Shown here: positions 38,913 to 50,900 of the stretch, piece by piece
How the letters are laid out: each line of letters starts with the position of its first letter
Numbering within the stretch: the first letter of the stretch is position 1
Origin: Muscardinus avellanarius
Taxonomy: Eukaryota > Chordata > Mammalia > Rodentia > Gliridae
DNA: 64,000 bases
NCBI GenBank assembly: GCA_963383645.1
Contig: OY726563.1
Span: forward strand, 31,291,575-31,355,574
Direction of reading: 5' to 3'
Notes under the pieces: generated by a model
The model's input: the letters and a program-made list of their open reading frames with translations, nothing else
What the model was told of the DNA's origin: nothing
Database searches by the model: none
Made by a program: the position numbers and the translations under genes

Positions 38913-40274
38913 CGTTCGTGAGTAATGTGCTTAGGCAAATCTTAATATTAGGAGTTTAGGGGTATTGGCTAGTCAGCAGAGCCTTTCCAGTGTTGAGGGC
39001 GGGTGATGTGTGAGGAGCTGGGATGATTGGTAAAGGAGTTGGATTAGGTAGAGGATATGTTAGGTTGAGAAAGACTTTAAGTATGATAAGGTAATAACTT
39101 GCTAGGGATGAGAGAGAGTTAACTACTAGGACTCTTGTCATTAGTAGAGTAATTATGGATATAAGAAATACTTTGAGTATTAAACCAGGAGGTATATTAT
39201 GGGGAAAAGTTTTGGGGGAGAAAAGTATGTAGGTTAGTGTGGGAAGGTTTGTAAATAGGGGTGATGGAAGGAGCAGACAGACATAAAAAAAAGAATCCAC
39301 ACAAGATACCAAGACTATTATGTAATCCAAGAAAAAGGAAGGAAAACCAATCAAAGGAGGAAAATGAAAAACAAAAGGAAGAAAAGAGGAAGAAAGAGGA
39401 AAAAAGAACAAGAATAAAATAAAAGGAACTAGCAGCTGTGTGAAATAAAAAAATAAGGCAAACTATCCAATGTGTATATATATATAACAACAAGTTAAAG
39501 TAAAAGAAGTGTGGGTTAAAAGAAAAAAAATAAAACAGCAATAACCATACCAAAACAAAAGCACTGTAAAAGCAAAATAAAACAAAACATCCACATTAAA
39601 AGTAAAACAAACAGTCCTCCTTATTTACGCATATGGGGTCAGGTCCATATAATATGTGCGTATCTGATTGCTTTGGTAGCTTTCAGAATACCATCCAATG
39701 TCTCTTAGTTTTCTTTGTACTCTATTTTTATCTTCTTAGGTCACTCTGGGTGTTTGGACACCTTTCTCTCCTTTAGCTGCTTTAGGTTTATGTGTCCAGA
39801 TGTCTGGTTTCACTGTTATTTGATTCTGTACAATTCACAGGTTCTGCGAAATTCTAACCTGTGGTCAGCACCTCTGCACTCACCACCCTAGCCTCCAGCC
39901 TGTGCTTCCCTACAGCAGGGGTGGAGAATGACCAAAGTATAATTGGAACCTCCCCCTGAGGTCCTGTGCAGATATTGTGGCCCGATGGATTTTCTTGTGT
40001 CTCTGGAAATTCCAGCTGGGCTAGCCGGTGTGGTCCCAAGATGTACCCTGGGCAAATGGATGCTGGTTCCTGGATGCCCACACTTACTTCCAGAGCTCTG
40101 CCTATTCCAAGAGTGCAGGCTAGATGCGCTGCTAATACTGGACCCAAGTGAGAGTGGATGCAGCTGTCTATTGCTGCTGGTATGCTCTTCCAAGGTGTAT
40201 TGAGCTATGTTCTCTCTTAGAACTAAGCATCTGGCTACCAGGAGGGTGGGAACACCCAGCGGTGGGCCAGGGGT
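38913..40274 (-). promoter_or_regulatory. L1 5'UTR
   Basis: The 1.36 kb upstream of ORF1 on the - strand forms the L1 5'UTR: GC-richer near the 5' end (about 39,850-40,270), A/T-rich and poly-purine nearer ORF1. It should contain the internal L1 promoter; no specific factor site was identified with confidence. Confidence 0.65.
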
Positions 40275-40317
40275 TGGCCAAGCCTATTTTAACAGACATG
40301 GTCTTTCAACCTTGATT

Positions 40318-40773
40318 TCTTTTTTATTGCTTACAATTTTTATTGGTGTGCTGTAATTATACATCATATCAAGGTTCAGAATTATAAATACATACATGCA
40401 CTTAGCATTCATCATATGTTTTCCTCTAGTTCCCACCCCTCCCCCTCTCCCCATACACAGTCTTCATATTAGTACAAATGACTTCATGTATGAACAAAGG
40501 GTTACTTTTACCATCATCAGATCTCCCCCTTTCCTCCCCTACTTTCTTCTTTCTAGTTCCCTTCCCCCATTCCACTAGTGTCTCGCCTTATTTTTCTGAG
40601 GTTTTAATTTCCCAATTTCTCTCTAGCTTCCACATATGAGAAAAAACTTATGTGCTTTTACTTTCTATGATTGGCTAATCTCACTAAACATAATATTTGA
40701 GTTTCATCTATTTTCCTACATTTACCATAATTGTGCTATTTGTTATGGCTGAGTAGAATTCCATTGTATGTAT

Positions 40774-40822
<49 letters not shown>

Positions 40823-41140
40823 TTACAATCCATTCATCTACTGATGGACACCTAGGCTGGTTCCGTATTATGGCTATTGTAAACTGAGGTACTATAAAAT
40901 GGAAGTGCATACATTCCTATAGTAACTTGATTTCAATGCCTTTGGGAGTACCCCCAAAAGGGATATGATTGGGTGGTAAAGTGGCTTTATTTCCTAGTCT
41001 TTTAAGGAATCTCCACATTGATCTCCACAGTGGTTACACTAATTTTCCATCCCATCAACACTGTATAAGAGTTCCTATTTCACAACATCTTTCCCAGCAT
41101 TTATTGTTGCTTGTATTCTTGATGATTTCTGCCTTGATTT
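40318..41140 (-). mobile_element. L1 3' end fragment
   Basis: Starts with T-rich tail and TGGTGTGCTGTAATTATACA, then CTTTCTATGATTGGCTAATC, ATTCCATTGTATGTATG, a (TA)n run, and ATCTACTGATGGACACCTAG: antisense L1 from tail into ORF2. It abuts the L1 at 33,796-40,274. Confidence 0.7.
40783..40819. repeat. (TA)n microsatellite
   Basis: About 37 bp of TA within the 40,318-41,140 L1 fragment. Confidence 0.95.
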
Positions 41141-41341
41141 CTAAAATACTTAGTCTAAGCTGCCTGTCTTGGACTTACCAACTCTTCAGCAGTACTTACC
41201 CATCAGAACTGCACAGGCTGTCAGATTACAGAATAACAGGAACCACTGAGGCTACTCTATCCAAAACAAAAACTATTATACCTTTGAGAACGTCTATTGC
41301 TTTTCTATCCTAATTTCTAACCTCCTAATTGTTTGTATGTT

Positions 41342-41545
41342 TGTTTATTATGGTACTTGGGGTTGAACCCAATGGACATTTTACCTCTTAGCTACATCCC
41401 AGTCCTATTTTTATTTTTTAATTTTGAAACAAGGTCTTAGTGAATTGTGAAGAGCCTTGCTATGTTGCTAAGGCTAGCCTTGGACCTGTGATCCTCCTGT
41501 ATCAGCCTCCCAAGTACTGTGACAAGCATGCATCATCACAGCCAG
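41342..41545 (-). repeat. SINE (B1-ID composite)
   Basis: TGGTACTTGGGGTTGAACCC to CATCACAGCCAGCT. Confidence 0.85.
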
Positions 41546-42139
41546 CTCTAATTGTTTTTATAGAGATAACAAACAAGTGTCTTACCTCTGACCTTTCTCA
41601 ATGCTATGCAGAGTGCTGCTCGTGACTAGATATGGAGCTTGCATAACAATATAACTCAATGTGCTATTTCCTTCACTGAAAAATCTTGCTATTTAAAAAA
41701 TAATAGCTGAACTAAATAATGTTTTTATTTACATTGCTGATTAAAATTCTTGGGCAAACTCCTTATCTCTTTGGGAGCTCTAAAGTATCCAGGGACCAGA
41801 AATCAATAGGAAGATCACACTATGAGGAGCACTGTGTTGAAAATCTTAGAACACAGTACCTTCACAAGTTCACCTTCTACATTGCTGCAAAATGTAGAGA
41901 AATAAGAGCATTTCTTCCTATTCTCTGTCTTATATATAGCAGAATGAGACATAATTAACTTTCGTTTCTGGCTTGTTACTTTCATTGCCTACTCTGCCAC
42001 GTGAGAGCTCTGTTCAGTTGAGTTCCTGACATGACTACATATTCCTGTTCCTAAAATATCATAAAGAATCACAGTCCTAAAACCACTGAAAAAGTATGGC
42101 TGATGCTCAGTCAACAAAATGAATTGTAATAAATTTGCT

Positions 42140-42497
42140 CCAAAACATTTTATTAAGAAAGTTTTATGTGGACAACAAAATAGAAGAAAGATATGTGTTA
42201 CACTGGATAACATGTTGAAAGCATGTGTATGATCATAGTTTATAATTTTTCTACAATGTTAACTAGTCAAGATGGAATAAGGAAAGTTAGACTGAGTAAA
42301 TATATTCATATATTTGAAACATTTCAAAGTAAAAAAGTGAGCATTGTGCCAATTTTTAAGGGCGAGGAAAGCTCATAATAAAATAGACTTTTAAAATTAC
42401 AAATAAAATCTGTACATCAAGGATATTATTAAGGCCTTCTTATGTGCATGGCACCATGTAGAAAGAAAAGAGGCACCAGTGAGAAAGAAACATCACA
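42140..42497 (-). terminator. SRPX: SRPX 3'UTR with candidate poly(A) signal
   Basis: On the - strand an AATAAA (complement of TTTATT at 42,148-42,153) lies about 345 bp past the SRPX stop, with GT-rich sequence beyond it. It is the nearest canonical poly(A) signal and gives a 3'UTR of about 370 nt, a plausible length for this gene. Not verified by transcripts. Confidence 0.5.
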
Positions 42498-42681
42498 TCA
42501 GGTGTTACAGGTCTGGCCCATTTCAGCTTGCAGAACCATCTCCTCTTTTCTCAGAGGGAAAGTATCGATCAGATTGAAAAGGGCCACAGGTGTCACCAGG
42601 GAGATGTAGCGTTCCTTGTCCATTCCATGCTTATCCACTAGCACCATACTGAAGGAGTAGAGTGGGATTCGCAGCAACAGC
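42498..42681 (-). CDS. SRPX: SRPX terminal coding exon with stop codon
   Basis: On the - strand this exon encodes the C-terminus of sushi repeat-containing protein X-linked. The reading starts LLLRIPLYSFSMVLVDKHGM, continues DKERYISLVTPVALFNLID and ends TFPLRKEEMVLQAEMGQTCNT before TGA (complement of 42,498-42,500). It belongs to the conserved C-terminal domain shared by SRPX and SRPX2. The acceptor CCCCAG ends at 42,682 and the first base completes an Arg codon split with the previous exon. The frame is intact over 61 codons including the stop. SRPX is a secreted or membrane-associated protein reported as down-regulated in transformed cells. Confidence 0.95.
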
Positions 42682-42809
42682 CTGGGGAAAAGAGAAAAGA
42701 GAAGGTGAGGTCAAACCCCCAACTCCCAAGAGTTCTGGTGAGCCCTGTGGTGACACCACCTGGAGAGAAAGTCTTGCTATCATGAAGGACCTGAACTATC
42801 TTTTTTATT

Positions 42810-42965
42810 CAAAGTATGGTCCCCCTCCCCGCTGGACTAGCAGCATCACATGGGAAATTGTTCAAAAAGGAGATTCTCACATCTTAACCCAAACCTGCCA
42901 AATGAAATTGTATTGTTGGAAAGATGCCCAAATAATTGGTATACACATGAAAGGTTCTGCTTCAG
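42810..42965 (+). mobile_element. MER5-like DNA transposon fossil
   Basis: AAAGTATGGTCCCCCTCCCC, GCAGCATCACATGGGAAATT, AGATTCTCACATCTTAACCC. It is in the SRPX intron about 130 bp upstream of the last exon. Confidence 0.5.
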
Positions 42966-43128
42966 ATTATGGTCAGGAGGACTTCAGGCCTGCAATGAGG
43001 CTCTGTGTCAATAGATATTTCAAGTCATATAAAACAAGGTTAACAGATTTGGGGGTACATTAAATTGGAGAGAATATAAGTTTTTAGACTAGTTTTGATA
43101 ACCTTATATACACTAGGGCTGTATGTAT

Positions 43129-43342
43129 CAGTGGTTGTCAACAGGGATGATTTTCATCCCCCCAAGAGATATTTAGCCACCTATAGACACATTTTTGTTC
43201 ATTACAATGGGAAGTATAGATGCTAGTGATATCTAGTGGGTAGATGTCAGAAATGCTGCTAAACATCTACAATGCATGAGAGAGCTTCCATGACTAACAA
43301 ATCCAGCCCATATATGGAAAGGATCAAAGCTGAGAAACCCTG
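43129..43342 (-). mobile_element. MER20-like DNA transposon (hAT-Charlie MITE)
   Basis: Bounded by CAGTGGTTGTCAAC and GCTGAGAAACCCTG, imperfect terminal inverted repeats. Inside is TAGTGGGTAGATGTCAGAAA followed by ATGCTGCTAAACATCTACAA, as in MER20. Lies in the last SRPX intron. Confidence 0.7.
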
Positions 43343-43665
43343 ATCTAGATAAAATTGAATGAAATAATTTTCCATACATTTTATTATGTCCTATTCAGTG
43401 GCCACCTCAGGAGAGCATACTTAGAAGGAACTAAGCTTAGTTTTCATCCCAGGTATTCTGACTTTGTTAATTATAATTTGTACCCCAAGTAATTCCAAAA
43501 AACTAATTTGACATAGTTTCATACGTCTGGGGTTCTTTCCACTCTACTATGCAAGAATTTAATTTGTGTAGATGTTTTATATCAATACCAACATGTTCAG
43601 ATAAGAAAAGTCAGAGAAATAAAAATTATTTCATTGAACCCAATAAGATAATGAACCCACTTTGT

Positions 43666-43668
<3 letters not shown>

Positions 43669-43708
<40 letters not shown>
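43669..43708. repeat. (GT)n microsatellite
   Basis: About 40 bp of GT in the last SRPX intron; not attached to a SINE. Confidence 0.95.
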
Positions 43709-43714
<6 letters not shown>

Positions 43715-44129
43715 TTGAGACATCTTGAGATTTTGTGTGAGGCAGAATGTATGTTACCATCTGGAGTTAAAGAGAAACATGTTTCTCCTCATACAAATGG
43801 TTCAAAGTTGTTTTTTTTTTAAATAATTCCATAAAACACAAAATGACTGCACTTTTTCTGCCTTTTAAGAGGTTTTTCAAAGAAGAAAATGATAATTTAT
43901 ATTTTATTTCAGTGGGAAGCTAAATTGCTAATCCATTTCTAGTGGCTAGAAATAAATGAAAAATAACATCACACTGCCTCCACCAGGTGTCTTGTGGTGC
44001 TGAGAGCATGAGAGTATATGACTTAGTAGAGCATACTACTGATCCTAAATATGTTAATATAAACTGTGTGGATAAGTAAGGAACAGAAGAGTAAGGTGGG
44101 AATAGAGAGCTAAATTTCTCTGCATCTCT

Positions 44130-44338
44130 TTTTGAGGAAGGGGTGTACTGAGAATTGAACCCAGGGACATGCTACATCTGCATGCCCCTCGGCCCTATTT
44201 TATTTTTTATTTGGAAACCAGAGCCTAATTAAGTTGCAGAGGGCCTCATTAAGTTCCTGAGGCTGGCCTTAAACCTGCAATCCCCCTGCCTTAATCTCCC
44301 AAGTACTGGGATTATGGGTATGCGGCACCATGCCTGGC
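44130..44338 (-). repeat. SINE (B1-ID composite)
   Basis: GGGGTGTACTGAGAATTGAA to GCACCATGCCTGGC; SRPX intron. Confidence 0.87.
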
Positions 44339-45424
44339 TTGCTCTGTGTCTTTAAACAGAGGGACAATAAGTTTTTGGGAGAAGACCTAACACATGGGGT
44401 TTCCAGGAAAATAGAAGTTCAGGAAATTAAGATCTTGAGGGAGAGAAGGGCCAAACACAGGGTTGGTTGGAGCCTGTGGGAAAGGGTGTCTAATGGGACA
44501 TTAAAGCATTTGGTTTTGAGTGTTGATGAGGCTAGTATGAAACCACTCCCATGGCTACTATACACAGTTCTCACATAAGCCTCATGCTATGATTGACACT
44601 GAATATAAAAAGGGAAAACTGCTATGGGATGACATGAGTTGTGGGATCATCAGGGTAGCAACAGCTATAGGAACGCATCCCAGTGGGGCCAATAAACCCT
44701 GGAAGTCTCAGCAGTGGATGATCAGATACCTCACAGTTGGTAGGATGAGGGCTGGTGCCTGTAGGGTGTCTGAGTTACACAAATATCTGTCATCAGATTG
44801 TTAAGTTCTTCCTGGAAAACTTCCCAGGGCACTCTGGCAGACTGAAAGATTAATGTGAATATTAAAATCATGACTTGGTCCTTATCATCTTTGGGATTGG
44901 TAGAAAATCATGCTCTAGGGAGTATGAACTAGCCCATGTATCTAGATCAAAAGGAAATGAGGGCCAGAAAAAGACAGGTAGTACAACAGGTTTCCTGCTT
45001 CCACTTTCTGCTGATTCCCTTCAATAGTTGTGTCATGGTATCTAGCTATTTGAAAAAGAGTGTTCTAACTGGCCAAAGAAAAATTTAGGTTATGCAGGCA
45101 TTGTTTCTCCTTCTCTTTTTTCCTGTTTTCCACTCTTCATATAACTCTAACTCATTACCTTTGCTCTGTGCTAGACCTGAAGCTGGAAATCAAAGGGCAA
45201 AAGAAGATAGCATCCATCTGCCAAGTTATTTGTGCCTCACTGATATATCTGATAAAGGAAGCATGTGGCCTGATATGGAATCCATTAAGAATGCATTTGA
45301 GTAAAAAAATAAAAAGAACATATCTGAGTGATGACCTCTGTTTTATGTTTATTTGAACTATCTTTTAGCTGACTCTCTTCTTAAAAGTTGCTTGGCAAAA
45401 AATTTCTATTTCAAAACTGACACA

Positions 45425-45642
45425 ACCAAGTGTGGTGGCTCATACTTGTAATCACAGTACTTGAAAAGCTGAGACAGGAGGATTGAAAGTTCGCAACCAG
45501 CCTCAACAACTTAGAGAATCCCTCTGCTAAGAACTTAGTGAGACACTGCTTTAAAATAAAAAATAATATAGGGTTGGGGAGTGTATCTCAGAGGTAGAAT
45601 GCCCATGGGTTCAATCCCCAGTACCAAACACACACACCCCTA
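45425..45642 (+). repeat. SINE (B1-ID composite)
   Basis: CAACCAAGTGTGGTGGCTCA head, GGGTTGGGGAGTGTATCTCA, CA-rich tail. Confidence 0.87.
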
Positions 45643-45684
45643 CACATATACAAACTGTGACACCTTTGGTAAAACACTAAACCA

Positions 45685-45858
45685 GCTGTTCTCATGGTAT
45701 GGACCCCTGGGAACTTGCTAGAAATGCAAAATTTGGGGGCCGCACCCTAGCCTTACTAAATCTGAAACTGTGGGGGTAGAACCCAACAACATGGTTCAAT
45801 GAGCCTCCCTCCCAGGGGATCTTATGCAGGCTTCAGTTTGAAAACTACTGCATAATTA
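45685..45858 (+). mobile_element. MER5A-like DNA transposon fossil
   Basis: GTTCTCATGGTATGGACCCC, AACTTGCTAGAAATGCAAAA, CCGCACCCTAGCCTTACTAA, TTCAGTTTGAAAACTACTGC: order and palindromic ends of MER5-type MITEs. Confidence 0.6.
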
Positions 45859-46889
45859 ATTTAAATGACTTACTCCTTACTTAAATCATTCTCATCCTAA
45901 AAAGTTTATAGCTTCAATATTCACAAACTAAATAATGGGATTTTTTCCCTTAAACCAGATTTTTCTGGTTCTCAAGTTTAAACAAACTTAAAATGATATC
46001 AAAATGTTATGAATGTATGTATTATGAATATATATATATGAATATATATGTATATACTATTCAGAGGAGACCATTTGGCAAATTCTGTAATAAGTTTCTA
46101 AAAAATTCATTGACACAGGAAATAACCAGGTAATTCTGAATAAGCAACAGCTTTACAAGGGCTACTTTGGTATGTTCATTATAGATTTTTAGATATCGGC
46201 TCAATCCTTTGTCTTGAGTTTTGAAGACTTCAACTCAAGGTATTAGTAATTATAAATACACTTAAAGGCCCTTCTCATACCCTGGAAATAGTAAGGTTGT
46301 TTCTATCACATTTAGAGTCATTTAATCCACCTTACTTAACACCAAGGAAGTGCCAGGAAGTATGTGATGCATTAAATAGCAAATTGGGGAAAACATCTGG
46401 TATTGACCTGAGTGTCACACTCTGGTGGTACTAGATGCAAATGCAGTAGGATAAAAATACACAAATTTGTGAATGTGCTCAACCTTCTCTCATTGTCATT
46501 CAACTAAAGAGAGCTCACACATTCTTTCCACCCTCCCACATCCCTAGATTGCTGAATTTTTGGCCTTGATAGTCATGGAACAGACACCTTTTGGTTGCAG
46601 AGAAGTATGAATCAAACCCAGAATGGGTCAAAGGCAGCTGGAAAATAGAGAAATAAGAGAAAGAAGCTATTAGATCCAACTATAGCATATTTTGTTAAGT
46701 GTATGTTTCTATTATAGTGTTATAGTGTTTACCAAATACCATTTCATTTTCCTCCTGAGAATATAGAACAATTGAATTTCCCAGCCTCCCTTGAAAGTTC
46801 AGTCGTAAACAAGTGACTTGTTATGGCAAATGTGCTAGAAGAGCAAGCAATGAGTGATACTCCGGGAGTGAGCCATAAGAGTGGGTATA
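45859..46889 (-). other. SRPX: SRPX intron, unique sequence
   Basis: No exon or clear repeat, apart from a short TA-rich run near 46,028-46,060. Confidence 0.45.
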
Positions 46890-47268
46890 TGCTATAGTTT
46901 GGATGTTGAAAGTCTTCCAAAAGTCTATATGTTATAGGCTTGGTACCTTGGATGGCACTATTGAGAGGTGGTTGACCCTTTAAGAGGTGGGACCTAGTTT
47001 AAATCTCTTACGTCATTTGGAGGTATTCACTAGCAAAAGATTATGGGACAGTGGTCTCTTTCTCTCCCTGTGTCCTAGCTTTTTATATAAGCAGGTTTTT
47101 CTTCTATGTGTTCCCACTATGATATGTCACTCCCACCAAAATCCCAAAGAAATGGGGCCATCTGACCCCAGACTAGAATCTTCAGAATCATGAGCTAAAT
47201 AAACATTTTTCTCTTTATAAGTTAATTGCCTCAGGTATTATGTTATAGTAAGATGAAGCTGACTAATA
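46890..47268 (+). mobile_element. MaLR-type solo LTR
   Basis: Starts TGCTATAGTTTGGATGTTGA, carries TTTAAGAGGTGGGACCTAG, and ends with the poly(A)-signal block GAGCTAAATAAACATTTTTC and a TCAGGTATTATGTTATAG tail. These are hallmarks of ERVL-MaLR LTRs. No internal retroviral sequence is present. Confidence 0.65.
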
Positions 47269-48214
47269 TGGTGTGGTTTGTTTTTACTCTCCTTACCATT
47301 TTGCAAAATCCTGGAACTTTGTGTTCTGGAATTTGATCTACAAGATAATATAGCCATCTGGGACCCTGAAAGCCAGGGAGAGAACTGGGACCCTGATGTG
47401 GGGACAGTCAAAATGTGGTGAGCTCTCAACTTCCTCACCTCCTTCTGGTGAAGGCCACTGTTTTATGAAAAATAGCTTATCATGTTCTTGAGGGTGCCCT
47501 TTTGTCTTATGTAACTCTGTGCCCTGGCTAGTTGCCACTTTTGTTCTGAATTGTTATATAAACTGGACTGAAAGTCCAGTGCACAGACAAATGGGTGCAT
47601 GGACACAGAGATATTTGGCTGTGCAGCTAGGCAGATATGTAAAAATCTCATGAGAAACTTACATATACTCAGTAGTCACCCCCTACCTCCCAGGTACTAG
47701 AGGCCTAGGCCTCATATTCTAGCCTGCTGCATTTGGAATAAAGGTATGTCTTATCCTCTGTCATCTCCTGCTTCTTCTTTAGACTGATCAGATCAAAATC
47801 ACAACTTCTCAGCCTTAGTCAATTGTACAACACCTAAGAACAGAGATCTGTACTCTTCCCTGCAGGATGTGAGCGAAAAAGTTAGGCTGAAAAGGAAAAT
47901 TTTAAGGATAATTAGAACTTTAGCCTAATTATCTACTTCACAGTGGTCAAGAAAAACAGAGATTTATTCTGAAATTACCCTTTGGCTGTTGAATACTGCT
48001 TCTTTAACATATTATTATTACTCAGTCTGAATACTATGACTCCAACTTTGTAAGTGTGATAAAAATCAAATATACTTGTAAAAAATAGTATGACTGGTGC
48101 TCTGGAATCATGGAAGAAAAAAAGGCCAAACCTGGAAAGGCTAACTGCATGTTTGCCCTTCTAAGAGCAAAGATTGCTTAGCTCCCTTTTTTTCAAATCT
48201 GCCTCCTCAACCCA

Positions 48215-48216
<2 letters not shown>

Positions 48217-48256
<40 letters not shown>
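48217..48256. repeat. (CA)n microsatellite
   Basis: About 40 bp of CA in the last SRPX intron. Confidence 0.95.
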
Positions 48257-48258
<2 letters not shown>

Positions 48259-48429
48259 CAAAAATATTTGGGTGGTGAAGGAAAGAAGAGAACACTGGTA
48301 ATTACTTACTGCATAATTTACTTGGCCAAGTAACAACATACCAATTAGTATGGTTATAATACTCCCAGAATAAAAGCAATTAAACCTTGAAGGTTGCCTG
48401 AACTCAATACCAAATAGAAAGAAATCAGG

Positions 48430-48625
48430 GAACCTGATAAAACACGAGTGCATTCAGAGAGGATCAAATTGAAGGGCAGCATGTACGAGGAAGGGGAGGA
48501 AGTGGGCTGGGAGCCGGAGGGAGGGGACTCACAAAGTATGGTGTGCATGTATGTCCCTATCACTCTGAACTTCATTATAGCATGAGATTACAATGCACCA
48601 ATACAAACGTATTAAAAAGAGAACA
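48430..48625 (+). mobile_element. L1 3' end fragment
   Basis: Sense L1 3'UTR and tail: GGGGAGGAAGTGGGCTGGGA, GTGTGCATGTATGTCCCTAT, then ACAATGCACCAATACAAACG. It lies only about 35 bp downstream (in SRPX orientation) of the exon at 48,659, opposite to the gene. Confidence 0.6.
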
Positions 48626-48658
48626 AACAAAAAAATGAAGGGCAGAACTTCCCCCTAC

Positions 48659-48780
48659 CTGAGCTGCAGAGCTAGGGCTGGAGGCATAATCTTTGTTCTT
48701 ATCCTGCCGATGAGGGTTGGGAACACACCCACCAGCTCCACCACCGTGATGTGTCGAAGATCCAGACCACACTGTGCTTG
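48659..48780 (-). CDS. SRPX: SRPX coding exon: C-terminal domain
   Basis: The - strand exon encodes QAQCGLDLRHITVVELVG, then VFPTLIGRIRTKIMPPALALQL. This is the middle of the SRPX/SRPX2 C-terminal domain, which holds one conserved Cys here. The acceptor CTCTTTCAG lies at 48,781 and upward, and the donor is GTAGGG. The exon has 122 bp, starts in phase 0 and ends in phase 2. The residues RIRTK replace RIGAK of the human protein as I remember it; if right, that is a small lineage change rather than a break. Confidence 0.94.
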
Positions 48781-49603
48781 CTGAAAGAGGGGAATCAACA
48801 GGGTATATATGAGTATGGCTAAGGAAAGGGACCTTTGTGTTAGACTGCAGACTGACAAACAATGGTCTGTTTGTGCAATATTATTTGCCCACTTCAAACT
48901 TCCCTGGAAACAGCTGAGAAATTGGATTAAGCTAGTGGCTATAAAAACTAAATACCTTCCGAGAGGGATCATTTAGAGATGGCTTGGCAAAGGGATTTTG
49001 GAAACCTAAGCAAAATGGCAGTCTATGGTATTTCCAAACAGGGTGAGACCTTGCATGAGTCAAATTTCCTAAAAAGCATCCAAGACCACCCCAGAAAATT
49101 CTAACATTTTGCAGGGAGAGAGAATATTTCCAGTGTCCCACTCTTTGCCCTTGTTTCCATCCTCCACATCTCCTGTCTTGTGCCTCCCCGCATCCAAACC
49201 CAGGGGAAAAATATATAAGGTTATAGACCTCTGATCTGGCCCTAGGCAATAGTCTTGGGAATATGACCCAATCAACCATATACCAAGAGGACTCACCAAG
49301 AGCATCAATGTCAATAAGAAACAAGAAATTAACATACAATGAATAAGATGAATCTGGATAAATAGAAAAATGTCCTAAATTATTGAGAATCAAAATGACT
49401 GTTGCCATAGTTCCACTAAAACATCCCTATATGGAGTGACAGAATTATTAGGAAAGTTAGAAATAATACTCTTCTATTATTCTAATTGAAATGCCTAAGC
49501 CAATAAACCCTTTCTTGAGGGCTTTGGTTTAAATGCAAATATTAAGTATGCTAGGAGAGAAAGACATATATAAAAACATCTTGATTGAAAATATTAGATC
49601 CAA

Positions 49604-49809
49604 GCTAGACATGGTGGTGCACACATCTAATCCCAGTACTTGGGAGGCTGAGACTGAGATGTGGAGGCTGAGAAAGGCGGGTCTCAGATTCAAGGTCAGG
49701 CTCAGCAACTTAGTGAGACTGTTTAAAATAAATAAAAAGGGCTTGTGGTGTAGCTTGGAAGTAAAATGCTCCCTTGACTCAGTCCCCAGTACTAAGAAAA
49801 AACCACACC
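49604..49809 (+). repeat. SINE (B1-ID composite)
   Basis: 16-bp duplication AAAATATTAGATCCAA at 49,588-49,603 and 49,810-49,825. Head GCTAGACATGGTGGTGCACA. Confidence 0.92.
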
Positions 49810-49884
49810 AAAATATTAGATCCAATTAGTTGCTTCAGAATTTATCCAGTATCTGAAATGAATAGGGATAGACAAGGGTAAAGG

Positions 49885-50098
49885 GTAGCAAATATTTTCT
49901 GCAATGAGAGAGTAATTATTTTAGGCTTCTAGAGGCCATATGGCCTCTATCTTAAGAATTCAAAACTCTGTCATTATAGTGCAAAATCAGTCATAAGCAA
50001 TGCACAAATGAATTGATGTGACTGAATGCAATAAGATTTAATTCACAAAAACTAATAAGGGGCCAAATTTGGCCTATGGGCTATAGTTTGATGTTGTA
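49885..50098. mobile_element. hAT-type MITE fossil, copy 2
   Basis: GCAAATATTTTCTGCAATGA, GGCCATATGGCCTCTATC, CAGTCATAAGCAATGCACAA, GGGCTATAGTTTGATG match the same family as 32,367-32,570. Confidence 0.5.
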
Positions 50099-50764
50099 GA
50101 GGAAAAACAAGTTGTTTGGCTTATTCTGTTTCCTATGGAATTAGAAGAGGCCATGGAATGTATGATCATGAAACAGGTCATAATGCCAATACCCCACAAA
50201 ATAGAGAAGTGTAAGCTTGTGTTTCACTAAGAGTAAGCCCCTAACTGAGACAAAGAAGTGCAGGGAGAGGTAAGGTAGCAGGACTAAGAATAGAAATGCA
50301 ATAAAGTTAGTCCTTATCAAATGAGCACAAAAATGTTTCATATGGCTCTTCAGAGCTCATGGGCAGTCCATCAAGTACATAGAATAGTGAATAAAAACTT
50401 ATTAATTTTATTAATCCCATCATGAATGACAAGTTGTAGCTTTGATTATACCAAGATTATTCTAAACACTCAGTTCTAGTTGCAGTAACAAGTGAAATAT
50501 TCTCAAAAAATACATGAAGCACCACTGTGTCCATGACATAGCTTATATCCTGTTTCTTTACCATTTTGTCAGAATGGTCATTCTTACCACAATCCAGCCT
50601 CATGTTGAACATCTATCATCTTCTTCTTTGTTCCTTATAGGTTCTAGCCCAACACACCTACTCCAAGTCCAAGATTCTGGTTATTTCATGTAGTACCCAC
50701 AAAATTCAAACAACTCAGAGAAACATATTTCCTGAATATAGGTTCTTGAAAGTTTATAATACTT

Positions 50765-50900
50765 ATATATCACTTGGGCACCTTATTAAAATATAACTTC
50801 TGATACAGTATGACTGAGGTGAGGTCTGAGACTTTGTCTTTCCAATAACCTCCCAGGTGGTTCATAGATCACATGTTGTCAATCACTCTTCTGAGAAACT
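50765..50900 (-). mobile_element. MER5-like DNA transposon fossil
   Basis: TATCACTTGGGCACCTTATT at one end and CCTCCCAGGTGGTTCATAGA then TGTTGTCAATCACTCTTCTG at the other. Confidence 0.45.

Larger units (their letters stand above)
33796..40274 (-). mobile_element. Nearly full-length L1, defective, with 17-bp target-site duplication
   Basis: TGGCCAAGCCTATTTTA at 33,779-33,795 and 40,275-40,291 flanks a 6.5-kb L1. Order on the - strand: 5'UTR (40,274-38,913), ORF1 (38,912-37,935), ORF2 (37,889-34,062), 3'UTR and A-rich tail. Both ORFs are broken, so it cannot move on its own. It occupies the middle of the SYTL5/SRPX interval. Confidence 0.93.

Noticed and set aside
39854..40203. Overlapping open frames of 86-101 codons on both strands
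   Set aside because: They fall in the GC-richer 5'UTR of the L1 at 33,796-40,274.
42662..43063. 133-codon open frame on + over the SRPX last-exon border
   Set aside because: It is antisense to a coding exon and continues into a MER5-like fossil; no recognisable protein features.
44330..44804. Two open frames of 71-82 codons on +
   Set aside because: Begin in a SINE or unique intron sequence, no domain, no splice context.
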